Shown here in pieces: positions 34,730 through 44,727 of a stretch of 64,000 nucleotides of DNA. The notes under the pieces were generated by a model. It was not told where the DNA came from and made no database searches. It saw only the letters and a list, made by a program, of their open reading frames with translations. The translations under genes and the position numbers were made by a program. Numbering within the stretch: the first letter of the stretch is position 1; every line of letters starts with the position of its first letter. The stretch covers positions 1 to 64,000 of the forward strand of contig JACRLC010000015.1 of assembly GCA_016235425.1 (NCBI GenBank). The letters are read 5' to 3'. The DNA comes from Chloroflexota bacterium (GTDB lineage Bacteria; Chloroflexota; Anaerolineae; Anaerolineales; Villigracilaceae).

Positions 34730-35769
34730 TTTACCAATTCTGTACCTTTGGCGGGGTGGAACGCGTTATCCTAAATCGGGCAAAGGCTTTTAGAAAACAA
34801 AGGCTGGATGTGAAAATATCCATTGGATATTTGCGCGATCGCGGCGCTCTCCAATCCTTCAAGGACTATATCGATGTAAACAACCTGAATGGGGTGGTCT
34901 CGCCGTTCATCCTGCCTGCCGATCTATCCCACAAATGGGATAAATATGATTATGTTTTCATTATTGACACCCCGGAGGTATTCGAAGCGACAGCTTCTGC
35001 CCAAAATGTGTATGTGGAATGTCATACACCTTATAAGCAGAGCCGCCAGTACCTTGGGAATATGCCAGGTCATGTCAAAGGGATCCTTGTTCCTGCAAAA
35101 TCGTTCAAAACGCTGATCCAAAACGAATTCTCCAGCCTGCCTGAAGTATTCGTGATGCCCAACCCGGTGTCAGATGAATTTTATAACATTCGGCCTTTGG
35201 AGACGGAAATCTTTACGAAAAGGCCTCTTACTTATTTTGCCAGAGTGGAGGACCTGAAGAATTTCATCGAAGCCGCCCGCATCTTCGAATTGACCTCGAG
35301 CATGGACGATGTAATGTACTGGATCATCGGCGAAGGAGGGGACGAAAAAAAATTAATCCATTCCCTCGAACGCAAGGGACTGCTTGAGAGGTCCATCCTC
35401 CGCGACCGGGTTGATTTTGATAAAGTTCCCACCCTCGTTAATCTGGTCAAAAGACACAGGGGAATATTCATCTCCCCATCCAAGGGAGAATCATTCGGCT
35501 TGAGCGCCGCCGAGTTCATGAGCGGAGGCGTCCCCGTCCTGTTATCGGATATTCCGGCGCATAAGGAACTTGTGGAAAACGATGATAGATTCTTATATAA
35601 ATTGGGAAATATATCTTCCGCCGCAATAAAAATGGAGACCCTTTTGAACGATTGGGACAATATGAGCGAAAGGGCCGGAGCGCTTGCCCGCAAATTCAGG
35701 GAAGATAATTTCCTTAAAGCCTGGCAATTTTTTATAGCCGATCAGCAATCAAAAATGGGCGTTAGATGA
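34714..35769 (+). CDS. GT4-family glycosyltransferase
   Basis: A 351-residue GT-B enzyme. It opens with VLVIYQFCTFGGVERVILNRA, a typical GT4 acceptor-side glycine loop. The donor-side motif GESFGLSAAEFMSGGVPVLL near residue 253 contains the two conserved acidic residues. AEGATG-like context is provided by a GAAGGATGG segment before the ATG at 34714, and the gene overlaps the CsaB fusion by 16 bases in another frame, implying coupled translation. Sugar specificity cannot be told from sequence; action on a lipid-linked intermediate at the inner face of the membrane is the usual role in such loci. Confidence 0.88.
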   Translation: MDVLVIYQFCTFGGVERVILNRAKAFRKQRLDVKISIGYLRDRGALQSFKDYIDVNNLNGVVSPFILPADLSHKWDKYDYVFIIDTPEVFEATASAQNVYVECHTPYKQSRQYLGNMPGHVKGILVPAKSFKTLIQNEFSSLPEVFVMPNPVSDEFYNIRPLETEIFTKRPLTYFARVEDLKNFIEAARIFELTSSMDDVMYWIIGEGGDEKKLIHSLERKGLLERSILRDRVDFDKVPTLVNLVKRHRGIFISPSKGESFGLSAAEFMSGGVPVLLSDIPAHKELVENDDRFLYKLGNISSAAIKMETLLNDWDNMSERAGALARKFREDNFLKAWQFFIADQQSKMGVR

Positions 35770-35800
35770 CGCCAGATGAATGTAAAAAAGGTATTCAATC

Positions 35801-37315
35801 TTGACGTTAAATAAAGACAAAAACGATTTCCCGAAGCAAATCGATGAGACAGGGGTTGGCGCAGTCAACCCCAATCACTGGCGGCAGGAATTCACCTGGC
35901 TGGCCCTGATCCTGGCCGCGGGGTTATTGCCGCGGCTGGTTTTCATAAGATCCTTTCCAGCCCATCCGACTTCAGATTTTCTCAATATTCTTGATTTTGC
36001 AGTTTTATTAAAAGATGACTGGTTTGCCAGGAATGCCTGGCAATGGCAATACTTTTCTCCCGGACTGCCGCTGATCATCGCCGCTATTCTTAATTTCATC
36101 CACAAGTCTCCCGAGACAATAGGAAGATGGGCCACTGCCGTATCCACCGGTTTAGTGCCGGTTTTGCCCTATATCATATGGAAAGATACTTTTCGTATGA
36201 GGACACGGATTATCGCCGCTCTCCTCCTGGCCTTGTGGCCGGGTCAAATTTTGTTTTCAAGTGTGCTGGCGCAGGACAATTGGATTATCTTTCCAACTGT
36301 TGCCCTGTCTGTGCTGGCAGTACGCATTCTCGTCACGAAAAGAGGCGGTAACCCTGTCCTGGCCGCTGTACTATACACAGCGACCGTGGCCATACGTCAG
36401 GAGATGATGATCGCGCTCCTTCCAGTGACAATCATTGCGGCACTGGGGGCAAGGGCAGATAAACGCGCTCGCAATCTTATCGTGGGAAGCTCTGTCGTTG
36501 GAATCCTTTTCGCCGTTCTTGTTCTTCAGCGTGGAATCGCAACCGGCCGTTACGCGCTTACAACTGAACACTTTGGTATTTCAATTTTGGGCGCATACAT
36601 TCCCGGTGCGGGAATGGGATGGATAAGTCCGATTCCGTATTTGGATGCGACACACCCCGAATTGCTCGAACAGGATCAGTTGGGGAATGGATTGGATCAT
36701 GGAGCGCTGAATCTTGTCTGGCAGGAATTCCTGCGCCGCCCCAAATTTCACGTGTTTCGCATTTTTGGATCTGCATTCACCAATCTCTTCGAAATGGATA
36801 GACAGATTATTTGGTGGAGCCTGGGCGCTGAGGGCATATTACCGCATCAGTATCGGAAAGCCGCTTTTGCCTTGGAGACCGATCTGACTCCTTTATTACG
36901 GATCTACCCCATCGCGGTAAATATACTCTTTGTATCTTCAATCTTTTTTGCCCTGGGGCAACGCGCCATTTTGGAAAGGATAAGCCCAATCATTGCAACG
37001 ACCATACTTAAACTTGGACTGCACGCTGTCATTGTGTCCCAACCTAGATACTTTTTAATAATTACTGCTCTTGAACTTCTAACTTTTTCCATCGTAACCG
37101 AAGTTTGTTTTAGAACAGAGCATTCGCGAATGTCATTGCGTTCTTTAGCCGCAGGCATCTTGAGCGTTTTAGCCTTGTCGCTTTTGTCTACGCAGGCCAG
37201 GATTTACAACTTGACACATGATGAATTATCTCAGCGGACACAGCGCGCTTTCCTGCAGGTGGAAGCCGGGGAATTAAAATCTACGACGAAACAAGATCAA
37301 TGGTTGAACGCTTGA
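35801..37315 (+). CDS. GT-C-fold membrane glycosyltransferase-like protein
   Basis: A 504-residue protein with around ten predicted membrane helices. The layout fits the GT39/ArnT-like GT-C superfamily: after the first helix, the outward loop holds an acidic residue (PAHPTSDFLNILDFAVLLKDD, here noted as the SDF segment), where these enzymes coordinate the donor. They use polyprenyl-phosphate sugars and transfer to lipid, glycan or protein outside the membrane. The start is a TTG at 35801 preceded by AAAAAAGG ten bases upstream; no in-frame ATG is suitably placed. The C-terminal tail is short and polar. The gene lies between GT genes on the same strand with a 31-base gap. Confidence 0.7.
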   Translation: MTLNKDKNDFPKQIDETGVGAVNPNHWRQEFTWLALILAAGLLPRLVFIRSFPAHPTSDFLNILDFAVLLKDDWFARNAWQWQYFSPGLPLIIAAILNFIHKSPETIGRWATAVSTGLVPVLPYIIWKDTFRMRTRIIAALLLALWPGQILFSSVLAQDNWIIFPTVALSVLAVRILVTKRGGNPVLAAVLYTATVAIRQEMMIALLPVTIIAALGARADKRARNLIVGSSVVGILFAVLVLQRGIATGRYALTTEHFGISILGAYIPGAGMGWISPIPYLDATHPELLEQDQLGNGLDHGALNLVWQEFLRRPKFHVFRIFGSAFTNLFEMDRQIIWWSLGAEGILPHQYRKAAFALETDLTPLLRIYPIAVNILFVSSIFFALGQRAILERISPIIATTILKLGLHAVIVSQPRYFLIITALELLTFSIVTEVCFRTEHSRMSLRSLAAGILSVLALSLLSTQARIYNLTHDELSQRTQRAFLQVEAGELKSTTKQDQWLNA

Positions 37316-37496
37316 TGAAATTGCAAAAATCTCCCTATGATAAAATCAGCAAGCTCAATCGTCTTAATAACTCATTTTTGGACGATTTTAGCAGAAACCC
37401 TGTTCTCGGTTCAGTTTGGATCTCACAATGCCTGATTGACAGCAAAATGGAGCTTCATCGTTGAACTTGGCGAAACATATTTTTTGAGGAAACGTC

Positions 37497-39695
37497 ATGC
37501 CAAAATCTTTGTCGGGGCTTTTGAATTATTATCGGAGTTTTTGGAATGTTTACCAATTGGAAGAGAAAGCCAAATGGAAACTGTGGGATTCATCCCAAAA
37601 TACCGTCGATAAGACGGAACGTGTCTCTCTGGTTGTTTTGGGAAACGAAGATACCACACAGATAAACGCCTTTCTTGCATCTTTAAAACAGCAAACCTGG
37701 CTCCCGGATGAGGCCATCTTAGTGGGATTATCTGCCGCTGAATCTTCTGAATTACAAAAAAAGGAGGCCCTTCAAGAAAATCTCCCATTTCCAGTTCGCT
37801 TTCTTGACAATCCTGGAAATTCTCCCGGCGCTGCAAGAAATCTGGGTATTGACCTTGCCAGCTATCCCATCGTGGTTCTTGGGGGAGTGGATTGCCTGCC
37901 GGAACCGGAGTGGCTGCAACAACTTTTGACACCTCTTATGTGCGAACCAACTCTTGCGTTTAGTTTGGGAGAGGTGTTCGATCCCAATCCAGTCCACCTT
38001 GCGCTCCAGCGTTTTTATAAGTCAGAGAAAACGCATCTGCCACGGTCACCCTTCACTTTTGAAAAATCCCTTGCCCTGCGTAAAATTTGGTGGGCGCGGG
38101 CAGGTGGATTTCCAGAGGATGTTCCTCCTTTTACCGATTCATCTCTTTTTGCAGAACGCCTTTTGGCTCAGGAAATCACTTGTGCCTGCAACCCCGCCGC
38201 CAAAGTGAATCAGGGTTTTTCGGTTTCAACACCTAAAACATGGAAGCTGGCTTTCAAAATGGCAGTCGGAGAGGGACGGATCGGCTTATTCGCTCCATTC
38301 ATTTGGAAACAGTTAAAGTATTTCCTTGGCGCTATGTCCCTGGCATTGACATTCATCCTGTTCCTCGGCGGCACATTCAAGATTGGTTTTATTCCTGCGG
38401 CAGTCTCATTTGTTTTTCTGGGCCTATGGATGCTGGTTTGGGGAAAAGCGCTTAATAGAGCCCCTGGTAATGAAAGTGCCAACACTTGGGCGAGAAACTG
38501 GTTGCTCGCGGGACTGGCGCTATCCCGCTTCCTGGGTTATCTCTGGGGAGTACGTCAACGTTCCCAAACACTGGACAACTTGAACAAACAAGCCGAGCGG
38601 CACCTGGAAAAGATTGTATCCGCCCACCCTGACCGAAAGGGTATCATCGTTTATTTTCCCACACACGATTGGGGGCATATGTTCCAGCGGCCCCAACAGA
38701 TGGCCCGTCACCTTGCACAGGCTGGCTATCTATTTTTCTATGGCACAAAAAACGAGATATCCGATGCGGTGTACGAATTCCACCTTGCGGAATCAAACTT
38801 GTATCTCGTATCCATGCCCGCCGTGCCGCCGGAAGTATTCCGTACTGTGGGGCCTGTAATCTTGTACATTGGCGCCGCCTGGCATGCCGCCCTTCTCGAT
38901 CTGTACCCGGACTCTCTCTCGATTTATGACCACTACGATGATCTGAAAGTCTCATCCGCCCAGGTTGAGGATCACGAAACCCTGCTGCAACGCGCAGATG
39001 CCATCCTGGCCAGCAGCCAGCAGTTATTTGACACCGTAAAACACACACGCCCGGATGTTCTCTTTATTCCCAATGCAGTGGACGACAAATGGGTGGAAAA
39101 ATTCCAGCCAAAACCGGAAATCCCTCCTCCTCCCGACCTGTTGCCAATTTTGCAAAAGAACCAACCCATCATTGGATACAGCGGCGCCCTCGCTGAATGG
39201 TTCGATTATCCCCTGCTTGCCGAAGTATCGAAACAACATCCCGAATGGCAAATCGTTCTGCTTGGTGTGAATTACGATCACAGCCTCGACAACAGCGGCA
39301 TTCTGGATATGCCCAATGTCCATTGGCTGGGTCAAAAGCCCTACGATCAACTCTTCCATTATGTTTGGCGGTTTGACGTGGCCACAATCCCCTTCAAGAT
39401 CAACGAGATCACCTATGCCACCTCGCCGATCAAGCTTTTCGAATATTTCTTCTGCCAGAAACCGGTTGTATCCACGCCGCTTCCCGAATGCGCGCGGTAT
39501 AATCAGGTGCTTATCGCCGATACCCCCGAAACATTCAGCGCCCAAATTCAGCAAGCCCTCACAATTGCCTCCTCGCAAGAGTACCGGGATGCAGTCTGTC
39601 AAGCTGCGCGTTCAAATACGTGGGAACAACGAGTCAAGCTGATCGTCTCCCGCCTGAATGAAATCAAACACCTCAAAAATGGAGGTCGTGATTGA
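37497..39695 (+). CDS. bifunctional glycosyltransferase, GT2 + GT-B
   Basis: A 732-residue protein with two transferase domains. Residues 40-260 are GT2-like (VSLVVLGNEDTTQINAFLAS; the family's NxGxxxARN as GNSPGAARNLGI; GGVDCLPEPEWL where many enzymes have a D-x-D). Two or three membrane helices follow at about 275-350. The C-terminal GT-B domain (about 380-732) has MFQRPQQMARHLAQAG, IPNAVDDKW, GYSGALAEWFDY and TSPIKLFEYFFCQKPVV. This half is clearly homologous to the first domain of the following protein. GAGG lies ten bases before the ATG. It probably makes a two-step addition while membrane bound. Confidence 0.82.
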   Translation: MPKSLSGLLNYYRSFWNVYQLEEKAKWKLWDSSQNTVDKTERVSLVVLGNEDTTQINAFLASLKQQTWLPDEAILVGLSAAESSELQKKEALQENLPFPVRFLDNPGNSPGAARNLGIDLASYPIVVLGGVDCLPEPEWLQQLLTPLMCEPTLAFSLGEVFDPNPVHLALQRFYKSEKTHLPRSPFTFEKSLALRKIWWARAGGFPEDVPPFTDSSLFAERLLAQEITCACNPAAKVNQGFSVSTPKTWKLAFKMAVGEGRIGLFAPFIWKQLKYFLGAMSLALTFILFLGGTFKIGFIPAAVSFVFLGLWMLVWGKALNRAPGNESANTWARNWLLAGLALSRFLGYLWGVRQRSQTLDNLNKQAERHLEKIVSAHPDRKGIIVYFPTHDWGHMFQRPQQMARHLAQAGYLFFYGTKNEISDAVYEFHLAESNLYLVSMPAVPPEVFRTVGPVILYIGAAWHAALLDLYPDSLSIYDHYDDLKVSSAQVEDHETLLQRADAILASSQQLFDTVKHTRPDVLFIPNAVDDKWVEKFQPKPEIPPPPDLLPILQKNQPIIGYSGALAEWFDYPLLAEVSKQHPEWQIVLLGVNYDHSLDNSGILDMPNVHWLGQKPYDQLFHYVWRFDVATIPFKINEITYATSPIKLFEYFFCQKPVVSTPLPECARYNQVLIADTPETFSAQIQQALTIASSQEYRDAVCQAARSNTWEQRVKLIVSRLNEIKHLKNGGRD

Positions 39696-42600
39696 ACGTC
39701 ACTACCATAGCCGCCGAAACTGAAGCGGAAAAAGAAATCCTGAACACAATTGCAAAACATCCTGAAGCCAGGCAAACCATTATTTTCGCGCCCAGCTTAT
39801 CCTGGGACGATAAAATGTTCCAGCGGCCTCAACAACTGGCGCGTGCCTTTGCGCGCCGCGGCGCGTTGGTGTTCTACATGCAGCCCGATCGTTCCTGGCC
39901 GCCCGTCTTTACCGAAATCGAAGAACGTCTCGTAATATGCCGTACCCCTGCCGACGCGTTTCGCATCGTTCCAGATGCCTTCATTTACGTGCTTACCTGG
40001 AATATTCCCCTTCTGGCCTACTTTGATTCCCCGCGTGTGATATACGATTACCTGGATGATCTCTCCGTTTTTCAAGGAGACCCCCAGCGCATTCGACGTG
40101 ACCATGGGGATTACCTGCTAAAAGCGGACCTCGTTCTCGCTACATCCGACAGGCTTTATCGTCAGGCCGCTTCACTTCGGACCGACAGCCTGCTCTGCCC
40201 CAATGGGGTGGATACTCCCCACTTCGCTGATTCTGCCAATACCATACCCGACGATCTGTCACCTATCCTCGCCACAGGTAGGCCGGTGATCGGCTATCAC
40301 GGAGCCATGGCGCGTTGGTTGGATTATGAGCTTCTGGCTGCCCTGGCAAAACAGAGACCGGATTATTCCTTTGTTCTGATAGGTTCGGACCACGACCAGA
40401 GCCTGCACGCCAGCGGTATTCTCGAACAGCCAAACATCCACTGGCTGGGATCGAAACCATACAATGAATTGCCGCGTTATGTGAGCCGGTTCAAAGTGGG
40501 GTTAATTCCTTTTGTGGTGAACGAGATTACCCATGCCACATCGCCAATCAAATTGTTCGAATATTTCGCCGCGGGAAAACCCGTTATCGTTTCTCCGATG
40601 GAGGAAAGCAGCCGCTCTCCGGCAGTGCTGATCGCAGGCACTCCCGAGGAATGGCTGGAAAAAATGGAACAAGCCCTGAAACTGGCAGAGGATCCAAAAT
40701 TTGTGGAACTTTTGCAAACCATTGGCCGCGAAAATTCGTGGGAATCCCGCGCCGAATCCATCCTCGAAAGGTTACAGGTGATTCGCGTTACCCCGCGAAG
40801 AAAACCCTGGTACATTCGCTTACAGCCTCGCAACCCCCGGATACAACAAGTCATCCGGCTGGCCGGCCGCGGCTTAAAAGTGCTGCGAATGTCCGGTATG
40901 CGGGGTTTTCTGAAAGGGATATATTATAAATTCTATGACCGCTTCGCGCGCTTGCGGCAGTCTCCCCTGTTTCGCTTGCCGCGCGCCTTGGAAGATACCT
41001 ATATCCCGGAAGATAACAGCCAGGTGACACTTTACACGGATGACGGTGACTTATTGCCTGATTATTGGCCGCGCAGCGGCCTAACACAGACTCCCGCCAA
41101 TCAACCACGGCCGCGTGTCTCGTTGATCGCCACCACGTACAACGAGAAGAAACAAGCATCGGAGTGGTTGAAAAGCACGTTACAGCAAAGTGTTTTACCC
41201 GACGAAATTGTGATCGTAGACGGCGGCTCAACCGACGGCACGTTTGAGCTGTTGAACTCTTTCGTGGAAAAAAGCGCAGTGCCATTGCTTGTGATCTCTG
41301 AAAAAGGGGCGAACATCGCACGCGGACGAAATACTGCGATCCAAAATGCCCGCCATGACGTTATTGCCGTCACCGACTGCGGGTGCCGCATAAAGGACAC
41401 GTGGTTGGAAAACCTGATGGCTCCGTTCATGCTTGAGCCGCGCACACAGGTTGTATCGGGGTGGTATCGGGCAGTTGACTCCCAGGGACGCGAACTTCCC
41501 TATAAAGGCTGGCCAGCTTTGGGGGAGGTCGATCCGCAGGCCTTCGTCCCGTCATCGCGCTCGCTCGCTTTCACAAAAGATGCGTGGCGGCAGGCAGGGG
41601 GATATCCCGAATGGTTAACGCTGACTGGCGAGGATACGTACTTTGCCCTGGAGCTTAAACGATTTTGCACTCATTGGGCATTCGTTCCTTCGGCTGTGGT
41701 GGATTGGATTGGTCCTTTGTCATGGGCGGAGTTTTGGAAAAAAGCCTGCACGTGGTCCACGGGTAACGGAGAAATTGGTTATAACGCCTGGCTCTACCGC
41801 CTGACCGCCCGCCGCCTCGTGATGGGTCTTCTGGGAATCGCGGCGGTATATTTCCTGCTGGGATATGCAATTACGAAGTTATTCCACTTGTCCCCGATAT
41901 TCTCGTGGGCAGGCAGTCTTTTGGGATTGGGAGTTCTTTTGTTTGCCGGGTTGGGATGGCTGAGAAAGATCACTCCCTCGGAAGCGCTGGGATCTTTGGG
42001 TTTGCGGATCATGCAAACCTGGGGGTTCTGGGCCGGCGCGAAGCGCAAAGCGCAAGTGGACCTGCGCCGCCTGGCCGGGACAAAGGGATTGTTCTTCATC
42101 CTGGCAGGCGTTCCCATAGACGACACAGGGGGCGGCGCGCGCTGTACGCAAATCGCTTTGGAACTTCTGCGCCAGAATTATTGGGTTGTTTACGCACATC
42201 GTTATCCCAAATGGGAAAATGCAAACTCTGTGATACGCATCGCTCATCCAAACCTGTTCACCTATATTCTCGGTGAATTTGAATGGGACGATTTTGTCCG
42301 CCGGTACGGATTATTATTGAATGACCGCCAGGCTTATGCTCTTATCGAATTTCCCTCTCCCGAATTCCTGCCGTTTGTGCGAAAGATCGGTGAAAAAGGA
42401 GTGAAGATCCTCTATGATATGATTGACGACTGGGATACGTCCCTGGGAAACTGGGGATATTCATCCAGTATTGAACGCGAAATGATTCGCATAAGCGACG
42501 ACTTGATCGCAACAGCGCCGGCGCTCAAAGAAAAACTGGAGGATATTGGCCAGAGGCCGGCGGTCATGCTTCCTAACGCGGTGAATAGCCGCATGTTCAA

Positions 42601-43129
42601 CCCTGACCGCCGCCATCAACGCCCTGCAGATTTTCCGGTGGCCGATTGGACGGCAATTTATATCGGCGCACTTTGGGGAGATTGGTTTGATTGGGACCTG
42701 CTAACGGCCGTTGCAAATCGATACCCGAAAGCCGCTGTAGTTGTAGTCGGTGATTACCGCGGCCAGTGCAGTAATCCTCCGCAAAATCTGCACTTTCTAG
42801 GGCTAAAACCCCAATCGGCCCTTCCTGCTTATTTGTCTCACGCGGATGTTGCCCTTATTCCGTGGAAAGTGAATATAATTACCCAGGCTACCAGCCCATT
42901 AAAACTGTACGAGTACCTTGCCATGCACCGGCCAGTGGTTGCCCCAGACTTGATGCCCATACGCGGCATTCCAGGGGTCAGCCTCGCAAATTCCTTCCAG
43001 GAGTTCATTGACCTTGTCGAAAAGGTTCGCCGCGAGCCGTTGGATATCGATGCGATTGACGGGTTCGTCAAACTCAACAATTGGCAGGGACGCGTAGAGC
43101 AGATGCTCAAATTCGTTCAAACTCAATAA
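39692..43129 (+). CDS. trifunctional glycosyltransferase, GT-B + GT2 + GT-B
   Basis: A 1145-residue protein with three transferase modules. Residues 25-365 form a GT-B domain (MFQRPQQLARAFARRG, LLCPNGVD, GYHGAMARWLDY, TSPIKLFEYFAAGKPVI). Residues 470-700 are GT2 (LIATTYNEKKQASEWLKSTL, DEIVIVDGGSTDGT, NIARGRNTAI, VTDCGCRI), followed by two membrane helices at about 705-765. Residues 795-1145 form another GT-B domain (LYDMIDDWD, LPNAVNSRMF, TSPLKLYEYLAMHRPVV) related to the second half of the CsaB fusion. The start is TTG at 39692, six bases after GGAGG, overlapping the previous stop by four. The multi-module design suggests processive assembly of a repeat unit. Confidence 0.85.
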   Translation: MNVTTIAAETEAEKEILNTIAKHPEARQTIIFAPSLSWDDKMFQRPQQLARAFARRGALVFYMQPDRSWPPVFTEIEERLVICRTPADAFRIVPDAFIYVLTWNIPLLAYFDSPRVIYDYLDDLSVFQGDPQRIRRDHGDYLLKADLVLATSDRLYRQAASLRTDSLLCPNGVDTPHFADSANTIPDDLSPILATGRPVIGYHGAMARWLDYELLAALAKQRPDYSFVLIGSDHDQSLHASGILEQPNIHWLGSKPYNELPRYVSRFKVGLIPFVVNEITHATSPIKLFEYFAAGKPVIVSPMEESSRSPAVLIAGTPEEWLEKMEQALKLAEDPKFVELLQTIGRENSWESRAESILERLQVIRVTPRRKPWYIRLQPRNPRIQQVIRLAGRGLKVLRMSGMRGFLKGIYYKFYDRFARLRQSPLFRLPRALEDTYIPEDNSQVTLYTDDGDLLPDYWPRSGLTQTPANQPRPRVSLIATTYNEKKQASEWLKSTLQQSVLPDEIVIVDGGSTDGTFELLNSFVEKSAVPLLVISEKGANIARGRNTAIQNARHDVIAVTDCGCRIKDTWLENLMAPFMLEPRTQVVSGWYRAVDSQGRELPYKGWPALGEVDPQAFVPSSRSLAFTKDAWRQAGGYPEWLTLTGEDTYFALELKRFCTHWAFVPSAVVDWIGPLSWAEFWKKACTWSTGNGEIGYNAWLYRLTARRLVMGLLGIAAVYFLLGYAITKLFHLSPIFSWAGSLLGLGVLLFAGLGWLRKITPSEALGSLGLRIMQTWGFWAGAKRKAQVDLRRLAGTKGLFFILAGVPIDDTGGGARCTQIALELLRQNYWVVYAHRYPKWENANSVIRIAHPNLFTYILGEFEWDDFVRRYGLLLNDRQAYALIEFPSPEFLPFVRKIGEKGVKILYDMIDDWDTSLGNWGYSSSIEREMIRISDDLIATAPALKEKLEDIGQRPAVMLPNAVNSRMFNPDRRHQRPADFPVADWTAIYIGALWGDWFDWDLLTAVANRYPKAAVVVVGDYRGQCSNPPQNLHFLGLKPQSALPAYLSHADVALIPWKVNIITQATSPLKLYEYLAMHRPVVAPDLMPIRGIPGVSLANSFQEFIDLVEKVRREPLDIDAIDGFVKLNNWQGRVEQMLKFVQTQ

Positions 43130-43145
43130 TTGGATATTACTTACA

Positions 43146-43976
43146 ATGACAAAAGATACTTCCGTTCCTTTTTACGACTCGGCCAAGCAAAGTACGGCCT
43201 GGCTGGATGAGTTGCAGCAAACCCTGCGTTACAAGGATTTGATCCTCCACCTGGTCAAACGCGACGTGACATCCAGGTATAAGCGCTCCATCCTGGGGGT
43301 GGCATGGACAATGCTCAACCCGCTCGGCATGATGATCATTCTGACCGTGATTTTTTCCCAGTTGTTTGGTGCGGTCGAGGGCTACGCCGCCTATATCCTG
43401 AGCGGGCTGGTTATGTGGAATTTTTTCGCCCAAAGTACTGTTTCTGGAATCAACAGTGTTGTGTGGGGAGGGGATCTGTTTCGCAAAATCTACTTTCCGC
43501 GCTCGATTTTCGCCATTTCTGCCATTGGGACCGGCATCGTCAACCTGCTCATTTCAATGGTGCCTTTTATAGCGGTGAGCATTTTTATTGGGAAACTTCC
43601 AACGATCAATTTCATATTGGTTGTTATCCCAATTTTGTTGCTTTCCATGTTCACTTTGGGTTTAACTTTGATTATTGCCAGTCTTGGGGTGCGTTTCCCC
43701 GATATCGTTGAAATGTATAACAATATTCTCCTCACAGCATGGATGTACCTGACCCCCATCATCTACCCGATGGATGTTCTTCCAGCGTGGGTGGCATCCC
43801 TGATGAAATTCAATCCAATGTTCCATTTATTAAAACTGTTCAGGGATCCCATCTATTATGGCGAACCGCTTTACCCGCAATTGTTGGGTATCTGCACTTT
43901 TATCTCAGTTGTGACACTTGTCCTGGGATGGATCATTTTTTCAAGGATGACCGATGAAATTGCCTACCGATCCTAG
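43146..43976 (+). CDS. ABC-2 polysaccharide export permease (Wzm-like)
   Basis: A 276-residue membrane component of an ABC exporter for undecaprenyl-linked polysaccharides or teichoic-acid-like polymers. It has about six membrane helices. The N-terminal amphipathic segment (LILHLVKRDVTSRYKRSIL) matches the gate-helix region of Wzm/TagG proteins, and GVAWTMLNPLGMM and YLTPIIYPMDVLP are family landmarks. It starts 16 bases after the triple transferase and overlaps the ATPase gene by 23 bases, forming the export pair for the polymer made by the upstream enzymes. Confidence 0.92.
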   Translation: MTKDTSVPFYDSAKQSTAWLDELQQTLRYKDLILHLVKRDVTSRYKRSILGVAWTMLNPLGMMIILTVIFSQLFGAVEGYAAYILSGLVMWNFFAQSTVSGINSVVWGGDLFRKIYFPRSIFAISAIGTGIVNLLISMVPFIAVSIFIGKLPTINFILVVIPILLLSMFTLGLTLIIASLGVRFPDIVEMYNNILLTAWMYLTPIIYPMDVLPAWVASLMKFNPMFHLLKLFRDPIYYGEPLYPQLLGICTFISVVTLVLGWIIFSRMTDEIAYRS

Positions 43977-44727
43977 TACCGATAACAATGTGGTTATCGG
44001 CATCGAGAATGCCTCTGTAAAATATTTTGTCCCGCGCGAACGCGTTGGCACATTCAAGGAATATGCCATTCGCAAGATCCAGCGCCGCATCATCAATGAT
44101 GCCTTTTGGGCGCTCAGTGATATTAGCTTTGAAGTGAAAAAAGGCGAAATCTTCGGCCTGATCGGCGCAAACGGCGCAGGGAAAAGCACACTGCTGAAAC
44201 TGGTTGCCCGCGTACTTCGCCCGTCTGAAGGCAGGGTTTGGGTGCGGGGCCGTGTGGCTCCTCTCCTGGCCATGGGCGCCGGATTCCATATGGAACTTTC
44301 CGGGAGGGAAAACGTATTCCTGAACGGAACCCTGCTCGGCTATTCACAGAAACAGATTCTCGAACGTTTCGACGCCATCGTTGAATTTGCCGAATTACAG
44401 GATTTCATTGACGCACCCATGCGTACCTATTCTTCGGGCATGGTCGCCCGCCTCGGCTTCTCGGTTGCCACCGACCAGATGCCGGATGTCTTGATTGTTG
44501 ACGAAGCCTTATCCGTAGGGGATACGGCTTTTCAGAAAAAAAGCATCGATCGTATTCGTGAATTCCAGAAAAACGGTGCTACTACCCTGTACGTGACCCA
44601 CAGCATGGGAGAAATAGAGAAGACGTGCGACCGCGCGGCCTGGTTGGACCACGGACACCTGCGCTTTGTCGGAGGCCCAAAAGAGGCCGTCGATCTCTAT
44701 CTGGACCGAAAGCCTGCCGCCGCGTAA
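43954..44727 (+). CDS. ABC polysaccharide export ATPase (Wzt/TagH-like)
   Basis: A 257-residue nucleotide-binding subunit that powers the permease. Walker A is GANGAGKST near residue 69, the ABC signature is YSSGMVARLGFS, Walker B is VLIVDEALSVGD and the switch His is in YVTHSMGE. The segment FVPRERVGTFKEY before the first strand, and the LLAMGAGFHMELSGREN region, are typical of Wzt and TagH exporters. It lacks the C-terminal carbohydrate-binding domain of long Wzt proteins, so the polymer is probably exported without a modified-end recognition step. A dispersed repeat begins just after the stop. Confidence 0.92.
   Translation: MKLPTDPSTDNNVVIGIENASVKYFVPRERVGTFKEYAIRKIQRRIINDAFWALSDISFEVKKGEIFGLIGANGAGKSTLLKLVARVLRPSEGRVWVRGRVAPLLAMGAGFHMELSGRENVFLNGTLLGYSQKQILERFDAIVEFAELQDFIDAPMRTYSSGMVARLGFSVATDQMPDVLIVDEALSVGDTAFQKKSIDRIREFQKNGATTLYVTHSMGEIEKTCDRAAWLDHGHLRFVGGPKEAVDLYLDRKPAAA

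Noticed and set aside
37316-37496. Small gene or regulatory RNA in the gap before the GT2 + GT-B gene
   Set aside because: No coding frame, stable hairpin or promoter pair could be found; only the GAGG ribosome site of the next gene is clear.
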